A program made the position numbers and the translations under genes. Positions 27,596-35,126 of a DNA stretch of 64,000 bases are shown here, piece after piece; within the stretch, counting starts at the first letter, position 1; each line of letters starts with the position of its first letter. This stretch comes from Sedimentisphaerales bacterium (lineage in GTDB: Bacteria; Planctomycetota; Phycisphaerae; Sedimentisphaerales; Anaerohalosphaeraceae), in assembly GCA_016926155.1 (NCBI GenBank), contig JAFGPC010000089.1:1-64000 (forward strand). Direction: 5' to 3'. The notes beneath the pieces were generated by a model. The model was not told the origin of the DNA and ran no database searches. It saw only the letters and a program-made list of their open reading frames with translations.

Positions 27596-29635
27596 ATGGT
27601 TCGAGTCATGTTGTATTGGATTATCGTTTTTTGTGGAATTTCGGTGGCTGGGGATGTCAAACACCCCTTTAATGCGGATGATTTAATGTCTATAAAGCAG
27701 ATCAGCGATCCGCAGGTTTCACCGGATGGAGTCTATCTGGTCTTTGTCGTTAAAACGATAGATCTGGAAGCTGATCGTGGCCGAACCGATCTGTGGCTGA
27801 TGCGGACCGATGGGAGCAACTTGAAACAATTAACGACACATCCTGAAAACGATTCTCAACCTCGATGGTCTCCGGATGGCAAGTGGCTATATTTTCTTTC
27901 AAGTCGAACTGATACGACACAGGTCTTTAAAATCTCCCTGGATGGAGGTGAGGCTGTACCTGTAACAAAGCTGCCCCTGGATGTGGGAAATCTGGTTATC
28001 TCCCCTTTGAGTACCCATATTGCATTTAGCATGGAAGTATTTCCGGGCAGTTCGTACAAGCAAACAAAGGATAAACTGAGCGAGATAGAAAAACGTAAGG
28101 CAAGCGGAAAAGTGTATGACAAGGCGTTTGTAAGACACTGGAACACATGGAAAGACGGGCGACGGTCGCATGTGTTTGTGATGGCGGTCGATGCCAATGA
28201 ACCTGTCGATGTGATGAGGGATATGGATGCCGACAGTCCCTCTATACCTTTTGGAGGGGCCGAGGAGATTTCATTCACGCCGGACGGCAGAAAGATCCTT
28301 TTTACTGCACGCGATGTCGGACGAATCGAACCATGGTCAACGAATTTCGATCTTTTTATCGCCCCGATCGATGGTAGCAGTAAGCCCGAATCAATTACTC
28401 CAAAAAATCTGGCCTGGGATTCCACTCCGCTCTTCAGCCCTGACGGCAAAACACTGGCTTATCTGGCCATGGCCCGGCCGGGATATGAATCGGACCGGTT
28501 TCGAATCCTCCTGCGGGATTGGCAGACCGGCAAAGAACGAGTGCTTGCACCGCAGTGGGACCGCAGTCCATCCGGTATCTGCTGGTCGAGTGACGGCAAG
28601 AAGATGTTTGTTACGGCAATGAATCTCGGACAGCAATCTCTCTATGCCATTGATATTGCAACCGACAAAGTAAGTCTTGTCGTAAGAGATGGTCGAATTT
28701 ACTCACCGAGTGTCTGTGGGAGTAAAATCTTTTTTGGCCTGTGTAACCTTAAAAATCCCGTCGAGGTTCACTCGGTCTTCTCAGATGGTAAAGACCTGAA
28801 GAAATTAACCAGTTTTAACGATAAAAAGCTGGCATCGATACAGATGGGAGATTACGAGCAATTTACCTTTCCGGGCTGGAACGAGGAACCGGTCTACGCC
28901 TATGTGCTCAAGCCTGCTGAATTTGACCCCTCGAAACAATATCCCGTGGCATTTCTGATCCACGGCGGACCACAGGGCTCCTTCAGCAACACTTTCCATT
29001 ATCGATGGAATCCGCAGATCCAGGCAGGAGCCGGATATGCGGCGGTGATGATCGATTTTCATGGCTCAGTTGGTTATGGGCAGGAGTTTTGTGATTCAAT
29101 CCGCGGCGACTGGGGCGGCAAACCGCTGGAGGATCTGCAAAAGGGCCTAGCCGCTGCCCTGGAGCGATATCCCTGGATGGACGGTGATCAAGTTGGGGCC
29201 ATGGGTGGTTCTTTTGGTGGATATATGGTCAATTGGATTGCGGGGCAGTGGCCGGATCGGTTTAGGTGTCTGATCAGTCATGCGGGCAATCTTGACGAGC
29301 GGATGGCCTACTTTGATACCGAAGAGCTGTGGTTTCCGGAATGGGACCACACGGGCACACCCTGGACCAATCCTGAATCCTATGAAAAGCATAATCCGAT
29401 CAACCATATACAAAAATGGAAGGCTCCCATGCTGATCATTCATGGGGCTTTGGATTATCGTGTGGTCGATACGCAGGGATTGTCCGTCTTTAATGCCTGC
29501 CAACGGCTGGGAATCCCCAGTAAACTGCTTTACTATCCAGATGAAGGACACTGGATACAAAAGCCGCATAACGCCATTCAATGGCAGAATACAGTCCTGG
29601 ATTGGCTTAACCAGTGGGTAAAAGATGGGGATTGA
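27596..29635 (+). CDS. Secreted S9 family serine peptidase (acylaminoacyl-peptidase/DPP type)
   Basis: 679 residues with a short signal peptide (1-19). A seven-bladed beta-propeller with repeated SPDG units (ISDPQVSPDG, PRWSPDGKWLY, FTPDGRKILF, LFSPDGKTLAY) is followed by an alpha/beta-hydrolase domain. The triad is Ser539 in GGSFGGYM, Asp620 in GALDYR and His652 in DEGHW. It cleaves oligopeptides from the N-terminus, probably in the periplasm. It follows the large glycosidase by 25 bases on the same strand. GGGAG lies before the start. A second ATG at 27608 is possible. Confidence 0.92.
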   Translation: MVRVMLYWIIVFCGISVAGDVKHPFNADDLMSIKQISDPQVSPDGVYLVFVVKTIDLEADRGRTDLWLMRTDGSNLKQLTTHPENDSQPRWSPDGKWLYFLSSRTDTTQVFKISLDGGEAVPVTKLPLDVGNLVISPLSTHIAFSMEVFPGSSYKQTKDKLSEIEKRKASGKVYDKAFVRHWNTWKDGRRSHVFVMAVDANEPVDVMRDMDADSPSIPFGGAEEISFTPDGRKILFTARDVGRIEPWSTNFDLFIAPIDGSSKPESITPKNLAWDSTPLFSPDGKTLAYLAMARPGYESDRFRILLRDWQTGKERVLAPQWDRSPSGICWSSDGKKMFVTAMNLGQQSLYAIDIATDKVSLVVRDGRIYSPSVCGSKIFFGLCNLKNPVEVHSVFSDGKDLKKLTSFNDKKLASIQMGDYEQFTFPGWNEEPVYAYVLKPAEFDPSKQYPVAFLIHGGPQGSFSNTFHYRWNPQIQAGAGYAAVMIDFHGSVGYGQEFCDSIRGDWGGKPLEDLQKGLAAALERYPWMDGDQVGAMGGSFGGYMVNWIAGQWPDRFRCLISHAGNLDERMAYFDTEELWFPEWDHTGTPWTNPESYEKHNPINHIQKWKAPMLIIHGALDYRVVDTQGLSVFNACQRLGIPSKLLYYPDEGHWIQKPHNAIQWQNTVLDWLNQWVKDGD

Positions 29636-29661
29636 ATCAACGGTCGATTCTATCGTTTGGT

Positions 29662-29690
29662 TTGACAGTTTGAACGACTTATTCTAGGAT
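29662..29690 (+). promoter_or_regulatory. Predicted promoter of the MBL-fold hydrolase gene
   Basis: TTGACA (29662-29667), 17-base spacer, TAGGAT (29685-29690), about 55 bases before the start at 29745. The same TAGGAT -10 recurs in the GH127 promoter. Confidence 0.55.
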
Positions 29691-29744
29691 ACTGCCGACC
29701 AATTATCTGAAAAAAAGTGAAATCAATCCGATTGAAAGGTATAT

Positions 29745-30614
29745 ATGCCCAGTCACAGTCTGGCCAGGATTGCAGTAGACGATATCGAGATCATCGGCTA
29801 TTCGGTGGCCGGGGAAGAGACGGTCGTAGCGGTACCGCAGTTGGATGTCTGTTTTGACATCGGCAAAGCGCCGGATCAGATTATTCCGATTAATCATGTT
29901 CTGCTGACTCATGGACATATGGACCACGCGGCTGGTCTGGCCTATTACCTGTCCCACCGGAAATTCTGTGGGCACACCGAAGGCACAGTGCTGGCACCGG
30001 TGGACCTGATCCCGCATATCCGTCAAATCCTGGATGCATGGGGAAGACTCGACGGCACGTATGTCCCGGCCAATCTGGTAGGAGTCGTGCCGGGAGATGA
30101 ATACAAAATCAAGCCGAACCTGATTGCGAGGGTGTTCCCTACCAAACATTGTCGCGGATCCGTGGGCTATTCCATCATCGAAACCAGACGAAAGCTTAAG
30201 ACCGAATACACCGGTCTGACCGGTCCGCAGATTGTAGAGCTGAAGAAACAGGGATTCCCCATCGACAATCCTATGGAGATTCCTCTTGTGACCTATCTGG
30301 GTGATACGAAGTATGTAGATTTTTCGTCTCTCGACTATGTAGCCAACAGTAAAGTAATGATCGCCGAATGTACATTTTTCTTTGAAGAACACCTGGATCG
30401 AGCGGATGCGGGACGACACATGCATATTGACGAATTCGGTCGGCTGTTGGAAGGGCTGCATAATGATCATATTGTGGTTACCCACCTGACCCAACGAACA
30501 GCAATTCGTGAGGCCAAGGCGATGATGAAGGAAAAACTGGACAAAGATATCTATGATAGGATTACGATCCTGATGGATCGCCGGAGTATGAATCGAATCA
30601 ATAATAAGAAATAA
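29745..30614 (+). CDS. MBL-fold hydrolase, RNase Z-like
   Basis: 289 residues. A metallo-beta-lactamase fold with the zinc motif THGHMDH (H-x-H-x-D-H), a later TKHCRGSVGY, Asp in YLGDTKY and His in VVTHLTQR. These match the tRNase Z / arylsulfatase-like branch. The family processes the tRNA 3' end or hydrolyses phosphoesters. The typical RNase Z flexible arm is not obvious, so I keep the call broad. It is cytoplasmic, with no signal peptide. It is followed 20 bases later by a PQQ-like propeller gene. Confidence 0.82.
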   Translation: MPSHSLARIAVDDIEIIGYSVAGEETVVAVPQLDVCFDIGKAPDQIIPINHVLLTHGHMDHAAGLAYYLSHRKFCGHTEGTVLAPVDLIPHIRQILDAWGRLDGTYVPANLVGVVPGDEYKIKPNLIARVFPTKHCRGSVGYSIIETRRKLKTEYTGLTGPQIVELKKQGFPIDNPMEIPLVTYLGDTKYVDFSSLDYVANSKVMIAECTFFFEEHLDRADAGRHMHIDEFGRLLEGLHNDHIVVTHLTQRTAIREAKAMMKEKLDKDIYDRITILMDRRSMNRINNKK

Positions 30615-30634
30615 TTCTGTCAAAGGGGTATATA

Positions 30635-31864
30635 ATGCGAAGTGTTAAAATATGGATCGGTGTAATGTCTGCCATGTTAGTGGTCTCTTCTTTATCCCGG
30701 GCACAAGATCTGGGTAATTGGCCCTGCTGGCGTGGCCCTAACCATGATGGGAAAAGTACAGAGACAGGCTTATTAAAGGCCTGGCCGCAAGGGGGACCAA
30801 TCCAATTATGGAAAGCCGATGGCCTGGGGAAAGGTTTTTCGACCGTATCAATTGCCGATGGGACAATCTATGCCACCGGAGATGTGGACAATGAGTTGAT
30901 TCTGGTTGCCCTGGACGGCCAGGGGCATAGAAAGTGGCAAACTCGTGCGGATAAGGCCTGGACCCGGAGCACGCCCGGCTCACGATCCACTCCGACAGTC
31001 AATAAGGATTGCGTGTATTTACTTTCGGGCAATGGTGTTCTAGGGTGCTTCAGAGCAGAGGATGGAAAGGAAGTATGGTCGAAAGATCTTACGGATCTTG
31101 GTGGAAAGCCTGGTGGATGGGGATATGCCGAGTCGGTTTTGATTGTAGGGGACTTGGCAATTGCCAAGCCGGGCGGGAACAATTGCATTGTGGCTTTTGA
31201 TAAGAAAAATGGGAGCATCCAATGGACATCCACCGGCTTTAATGCCGGGCCGGAATATGGTTCCTGCGTTCCGATTGTAACAGGCCGTACGAAAATGATC
31301 GTAACAGGCACAAACAGAGGAATCGTTGGCGTTGATGCAGCCTCCGGAAAAATGTTATGGTCCAATGATTTCAGTGCTCGCAATACGGCTAACTGTCCGG
31401 ATCCGGCTTATTCGGATGGGTATGTGTTCTGGGCCAATGGCTATGGAAAGGGAGGAATCTGCCTGACATTGGAATCGGCAGCTTCAGGAATTCGGACAAA
31501 TGAGGTGTATCGGACAAATGACATGGTCTGCCATCATGGGGGATATGTCATTGTTAATGGATATGTGTATGGCAATCATAACAACGGTTATAGCTGTCTG
31601 GAATTGACAACCGGTAAGGTCAAATGGAACATTCGAGGCCCGGGCAAAGGTTCTCTGGTTTATGCCGATGGCATGTTGTATCTTTTTGGTGAAAGCAACG
31701 GTAGGGCGGCCCTGGCAACATGCAATCCCCAATCCTGTGAAATTACAGGGGAAATGAGTGTTGAAGGCAGTGGACCTAGTTGGGCTCATCCCGTCGTCGC
31801 AGGAGGCAGGTTGTACCTGAGGTATGACGAAAATCTGTACTGTTTCGATGTTAAAGCAAAATAA
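30635..31864 (+). CDS. Secreted PQQ-like beta-propeller protein
   Basis: 409 residues with signal peptide (1-23, ending SRAQ). It is an eight-bladed-type propeller with repeats such as GTIYATGDVDNELILVALDG, CFRAEDGKEVW, AFDKKNGSIQW, GVDAASGKMLW and LELTTGKVKW. These AxDxxxGxxxW repeats are PQQ-like (BamB/quinoprotein) blades. The opening WPCWRGPNHDG is the planctomycete type. No Trp-docking PQQ catalytic site is apparent, so it is likely a structural or binding propeller. It overlaps the start of the GH144-like gene. Confidence 0.85.
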   Translation: MRSVKIWIGVMSAMLVVSSLSRAQDLGNWPCWRGPNHDGKSTETGLLKAWPQGGPIQLWKADGLGKGFSTVSIADGTIYATGDVDNELILVALDGQGHRKWQTRADKAWTRSTPGSRSTPTVNKDCVYLLSGNGVLGCFRAEDGKEVWSKDLTDLGGKPGGWGYAESVLIVGDLAIAKPGGNNCIVAFDKKNGSIQWTSTGFNAGPEYGSCVPIVTGRTKMIVTGTNRGIVGVDAASGKMLWSNDFSARNTANCPDPAYSDGYVFWANGYGKGGICLTLESAASGIRTNEVYRTNDMVCHHGGYVIVNGYVYGNHNNGYSCLELTTGKVKWNIRGPGKGSLVYADGMLYLFGESNGRAALATCNPQSCEITGEMSVEGSGPSWAHPVVAGGRLYLRYDENLYCFDVKAK

Positions 31865-33428
31865 CATACATCAATTGGTTTTCTACTTTACATGTGTTTT
31901 GGCCTTGAATTCTGTCTCATCAGGGCAGGGGAGAACATACTTTTCCTTTTTATTGAAGGCGGAAGGGCATGACAGTCGAATCGATTTGCACTGGGAAGGA
32001 GGTCTTTTAAAACAATTCAATATTTATCGCTCTGTCTCGACGGAAGGGCCGTTTCAAAAGATTGGTGAAACGTCCGGGGAAATTCCTGTTTATAGCGATT
32101 TTCTGGGGGTAAATGACCTACATCGCTTCTATCGAATTACAGCAATCAATCAGCAAAATCTGGAGTCACCGCCTTCAAGGATTGTCTCGGCCCGATCCAG
32201 AGCCATGACAGATGAGGAACTTCTGACCTCAGTGCAACAGGCTACGTTCCGGTATTTCTGGGATTATGGTCACCCGATCAGCGGCTTGGCCCGAGAACGA
32301 TCCGGAAGTGGTGATACCTGCACGAGTGGTGGAACCGGCTTTGGAATCATGGCAATTGTTGTAGGAACCGAACGAGAATTCGTTCAACGCAGGGAAGCCG
32401 CCAATCGTATGCTGAAAATGGTCAGGTTTTTACAGCAAAGAGCACGTCGTTATCATGGGGCGTGGTCTCACTGGATTAACGGCCGTACCGGTCAGACGAT
32501 CCCATTTTCAAAATATGACGATGGTGCCGATATCGTTGAAACATCTTTTTTAATGCAGGGTCTCCTTACCGCAAGACAGTATTTCGATGAATATAATCCC
32601 ACAGAGGACGAAATACGCAGGAGAATTGAATCCCTGTGGCGTCAGGTTGAGTGGAACTGGTTCCTTCGTGAACCCGATGGAAAAATGCTCTATTGGCACT
32701 GGTCACCCAATCATGCATGGAAGATGAATCATACAATTGGAGGCCACTTCAATGAATGCATGATTACCTATTTGCTTGCAATTGCTTCCCCTACATTTCC
32801 CATCCCTGCTTCCTGTTATGAGAAAGGGTGGATCGGCGAAACAAAAGGGGGATATTTCAATGGGAATACCTATTATGGACAAAAGCAATGGGTTGGCTGG
32901 CCAATGGGTGGACCTCTGTTTTTTACCCATTACTCGTTTCTGGGATTTGATCCACGTGGCAAGAGAGATCGTTTCTGTAACTATTTCGAAAATAATCGTA
33001 ACATTTCGCTCATCCATCAGTCCTATTGTGCGGCAAATCCCGGCAAACACAAAGGATATAACAGACTATTATGGGGTTTGACGGCCAGCGACGATCCGGA
33101 TGGCTACAAGGCACATGAACCGCGGAACGATAATGGCACCATCTCCCCTACGGCGGCAATAAGCGCCATGCCTTATGTCCCAACCGAATCTCTGGCTGCG
33201 CTGAAACATTTCTATTTTACGTATGGCAGGAAAATCTGGGGCCCATTTGGATTCCGAGATGCTTTTAACCTGGATCGGGACTGGTTTGCTCAGAGTTACC
33301 TGGCGATTGACCAGGGACCAATCATTATCATGATCGAAAATTATCGTACAGGCTTATGCTGGAAATACTTTATGGCCAATACGGAGATTGGAGCAGCATT
33401 AAAGACTGTAGGTTGGAAAAAGGAATGA
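31848..33428 (+). CDS. Secreted glucoamylase-like/GH144 beta-1,2-glucanase
   Basis: About 526 residues from ATG 31848, which gives a clean signal peptide. An in-frame ATG at 31824 is the alternative. An Fn3-like beta domain (about 30-115, with HWEGGLLKQFNIYRS) precedes the PF10091-type alpha/alpha barrel. Family blocks are ERSGSGDTCTSGGTGFGIMA, VETSFLMQGLLTARQYF, GGHFNECMITYLLAIASPT and GGPLFFTHYSFLGFDPRG. Characterised members of this family, GH144, cleave beta-1,2-glucan endo-wise. The gene overlaps the propeller gene by 17 bases, so the two are coupled. Periplasmic location is inferred. Confidence 0.85.
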   Translation: MLKQNNIHQLVFYFTCVLALNSVSSGQGRTYFSFLLKAEGHDSRIDLHWEGGLLKQFNIYRSVSTEGPFQKIGETSGEIPVYSDFLGVNDLHRFYRITAINQQNLESPPSRIVSARSRAMTDEELLTSVQQATFRYFWDYGHPISGLARERSGSGDTCTSGGTGFGIMAIVVGTEREFVQRREAANRMLKMVRFLQQRARRYHGAWSHWINGRTGQTIPFSKYDDGADIVETSFLMQGLLTARQYFDEYNPTEDEIRRRIESLWRQVEWNWFLREPDGKMLYWHWSPNHAWKMNHTIGGHFNECMITYLLAIASPTFPIPASCYEKGWIGETKGGYFNGNTYYGQKQWVGWPMGGPLFFTHYSFLGFDPRGKRDRFCNYFENNRNISLIHQSYCAANPGKHKGYNRLLWGLTASDDPDGYKAHEPRNDNGTISPTAAISAMPYVPTESLAALKHFYFTYGRKIWGPFGFRDAFNLDRDWFAQSYLAIDQGPIIIMIENYRTGLCWKYFMANTEIGAALKTVGWKKE

Positions 33429-33433
33429 TGATG

Positions 33434-33460
33434 CGTAAAAAAAGCCCTTTTATAAGGGCT
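33434..33460 (-). terminator. Rho-independent terminator
   Basis: On the minus strand, the 7-bp stem AGCCCTT/AAGGGCT (33460-33454 with 33449-33443) has a 4-base loop and is followed by a run of seven Ts. It lies 25 bases after the stop of the 33486-33812 gene. The same hairpin lies 14 bases after the GH144 stop on the plus strand but has only a weak CTTTGC tail there. Confidence 0.8.
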
Positions 33461-33485
33461 CTTTGCTCGGGATGGGATTCGTTGA

Positions 33486-33812
33486 TTACACCACCGAAAC
33501 CGGTTCGGTCTCGGTCTCCTTTTTAAAAGACTTGAGCGATTGTGGTTCGGCGACTTTACGATATCCCAGTGCCTTGATTACTTCCAGCACTTCCGTCCAT
33601 GTAGGGAAGGGACGCTGATTGGCACGCTTGTATTCGTCGATAGCCATGAGAAATTCAAATTGATCGTCGGTCATCTCCCCCTCTTCGGCGGCGCGACGCT
33701 CTTCGGTGCGTCGATGTCCGGGGCCTCGACGGCGGTCCATTCCGATTCGACGATCTATAACGGCATTACGCCGTTCGATAAAACTCTTGTCCTTTTCACT
33801 CTTTTCACTCAT
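33486..33812 (-). CDS. Arg-rich small protein, unknown
   Basis: 108 residues from ATG 33812 (AAGGA seven bases upstream). The N-terminus has repeated Arg patterns ([19 protein letters not shown], then HRRTEERR). A compact helical part ([38 protein letters not shown]) follows. The helical part looks like a small winged or helix-turn-helix type domain common in Planctomycetota, but I cannot assign a function. It is in one unit with the DUF2007-like gene upstream, and a strong terminator follows. Confidence 0.7.
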   Translation of the reverse strand: MSEKSEKDKSFIERRNAVIDRRIGMDRRRGPGHRRTEERRAAEEGEMTDDQFEFLMAIDEYKRANQRPFPTWTEVLEVIKALGYRKVAEPQSLKSFKKETETEPVSVV

Positions 33813-33844
33813 GGGATATTCCTTCTTGCCGTTGTCAGGACCGA

Positions 33845-34162
33845 TTAACAATCTTCATCATATAACTCATCTTCCAGGATATCGTCGTCTTCTTCATGAA
33901 AGACCATATCGTAGAAATCACTACATGCTCCTTCAGATTCGATAAGAAGATGAGCTTCATCCAGGAACTCTTCCGGAACCATCACGGCTACGCCGGGGAA
34001 GGAAGAGCCGGGGTCCGGTCCGGTTTTAACGGCAGCAGGGATATTACTGTCGTTGAGAAGTTTCTTGTATTGCTTGGCCAGATCGACATCTTCGGCAAAG
34101 GCTACCGTAACAAACTCCTCCAGGGAGACCGTCTCGCTTTTTTTCCTGCGCCTTGGCGCCAT
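33845..34162 (-). CDS. DUF2007-like putative signal-transducing protein
   Basis: 105 residues. The N-terminal basic tail [10 protein letters not shown] is followed by a small ferredoxin-like fold typical of DUF2007 proteins: [46 protein letters not shown]. The C-terminus is very acidic ([16 protein letters not shown]). The family is predicted to act in signalling on sequence grounds only. GGAGA precedes the ATG by 8 bases. It lies 32 bases before the Arg-rich gene on the same strand. Confidence 0.75.
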   Translation of the reverse strand: MAPRRRKKSETVSLEEFVTVAFAEDVDLAKQYKKLLNDSNIPAAVKTGPDPGSSFPGVAVMVPEEFLDEAHLLIESEGACSDFYDMVFHEEDDDILEDELYDEDC

Positions 34163-34471
34163 AGGTCCATCTCCGATCTTGAAGGGTTAACAAAGGATTA
34201 CCAGACACCCATCTGTGCGTTCATCGTCCTGGAAGGAGTACCAATTAATTGAAAATCAAAGAAATCCCTACAGGAATGGCTTCTCTTTAGACAATCTGGA
34301 CTGTTAGATGCAGACTTTTTGGGTTATACGTTCTGTACGTGCAAAATTTTTAAGGAAGGGGCATTTTTTTGTTGCATTACCTCAAGGTTGGTCTCAAAAT
34401 ACCCCCGAAATGGTTGGTTGGCACACGGGTGCCTGATTTTATTGGAACTTTAGTTACATGGAGGTATCAGA
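34163..34471 (+). other. 309-base intergenic region
   Basis: The divergent region between the DUF2007-like gene and the histone-fold gene. It is rich in short T-runs and contains one clear inverted repeat (34420-34433), listed separately. No convincing sigma-70 promoter was found on either strand. No gene seen. Confidence 0.4.
34420..34433. repeat. Inverted repeat before the histone-fold gene
   Basis: GGCAC-ACGG-GTGCC, a perfect 5-bp inverted repeat with a 4-base centre, 38 bases before the histone-fold start. It could be an operator or a small mRNA hairpin. The GG-to-GC spacing is one base too short for a sigma-54 promoter. Confidence 0.4.
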
Positions 34472-34687
34472 ATGGCAAAGGCAAAGAAGAAAGCCGCCAA
34501 GAAGTCTGCCGGCAAGGATCCGCTGATCGTGGCAAGCAAGGTCAAGGCATACATCAAGAGCAAAGGCCTGATGACCTCATCGGATTCCCTTGGGGCGTTA
34601 AATGCCAAAGTTTGTGCTCTGATTGATGAGGCGGGCAAAAGGACCAAGTTGAATCGTCGCAGCACCGTGAAGCCTCAGGATCTGTAA
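34472..34687 (+). CDS. Bacterial histone-fold DNA-binding protein
   Basis: 71 residues. A lysine-rich tail (7 Lys in residues 1-15) precedes a histone-like fold. Helix 1 is about 16-31 (DPLIVASKVKAYIKSKG), loop 1 holds MTSSD, and helix 2 is about 37-61 (SLGALNAKVCALIDEAGKR). Loop 2 is NRRSTVKPQDL, matching the archaeal GRKTIKAEDI motif. The chain ends immediately after it, so helix 3 is essentially absent. Truncated-helix-3 histones are known in bacteria and archaea. It is probably dimeric and DNA-binding in the nucleoid. GGAGG lies 7 bases before the ATG, and a strong terminator follows, so it is monocistronic and likely well expressed. Confidence 0.82.
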   Translation: MAKAKKKAAKKSAGKDPLIVASKVKAYIKSKGLMTSSDSLGALNAKVCALIDEAGKRTKLNRRSTVKPQDL

Positions 34688-34728
34688 CAAGATGGGCTCT
34701 TGATGGGGCCGTTTTGAAAATGAGATGC

Positions 34729-34768
34729 ACGAGCCGCTCCCGAGGGGGGCGGCTCGTTCTTTCTTTTT
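34729..34768 (+). terminator. Strong rho-independent terminator
   Basis: A 9-bp GC-rich stem (ACGAGCCGC with GCGGCTCGT) whose loop can pair further (CTCCC/GGGGG), followed by TCTTTCTTTTT. It lies 42 bases after the stop of the histone-fold gene. Confidence 0.9.
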
Positions 34769-34826
34769 AGAGCAGACAGATTCCCGTAAGTGATGGTCGA
34801 AAGGCATATTTTCCGGCTATTCTCGT

Positions 34827-34912
34827 CAAGAAAACGGTTCTATTGGGCCGATATATAGACGAAAGATGGATAAATTTCCGTAGATTGACACAAAGAAAAC
34901 GGCATCATTGGG
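34827..34912 (+). repeat. Two imperfect 21-base direct repeats
   Basis: Copy A 34827-34847 and copy B 34892-34912 share AAGAAAACGG then four variable bases then ATTGGG (16 of 21 identical), 65 bases apart. Each is followed by an AT-rich ATATA stretch. They lie between the histone terminator and the alpha-glucan cluster and may be activator sites. Confidence 0.45.
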
Positions 34913-35126
34913 AAATATAAGTATGAGGGATTGATGACGTGGAGCCAAGGATGGCGGAAGACGGGCCTGATACATCAAATTTTTTTAAAATTTCATGGAC
35001 GAATGTCTATATGCTTCCCTATAATACACGGGTGTGGAGTCTAAACGGGCCGGGCATGGTCCGCGATGACAAAAGGGAGTTTGACTCGTGGCGCAAGGAA
35101 AGTAGGCACAGGCCAGGGGGCGTAGA

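Larger units (their letters stand above)
34688..35126 (+). other. 439-base intergenic region with terminator and repeats
   Basis: Holds the terminator of the histone-fold gene (34729-34768), a pair of imperfect direct repeats (34827-34847 and 34892-34912) and the upstream region of the GT4 gene. A 63-codon frame at 34939 lacks a ribosome site and protein-like composition, so I do not call it. No confident promoter was found. Confidence 0.4.

Noticed and set aside
29703-30623. Long open frame on the minus strand
   Set aside because: It lies opposite the MBL-fold gene, whose zinc motif and composition are clearly real; the minus frame shows no family features.
34418-34433. Possible sigma-54 promoter (TGGCAC...GC)
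   Set aside because: The GG to GC distance is one base short of the required spacing; the sequence is better described as an inverted repeat.
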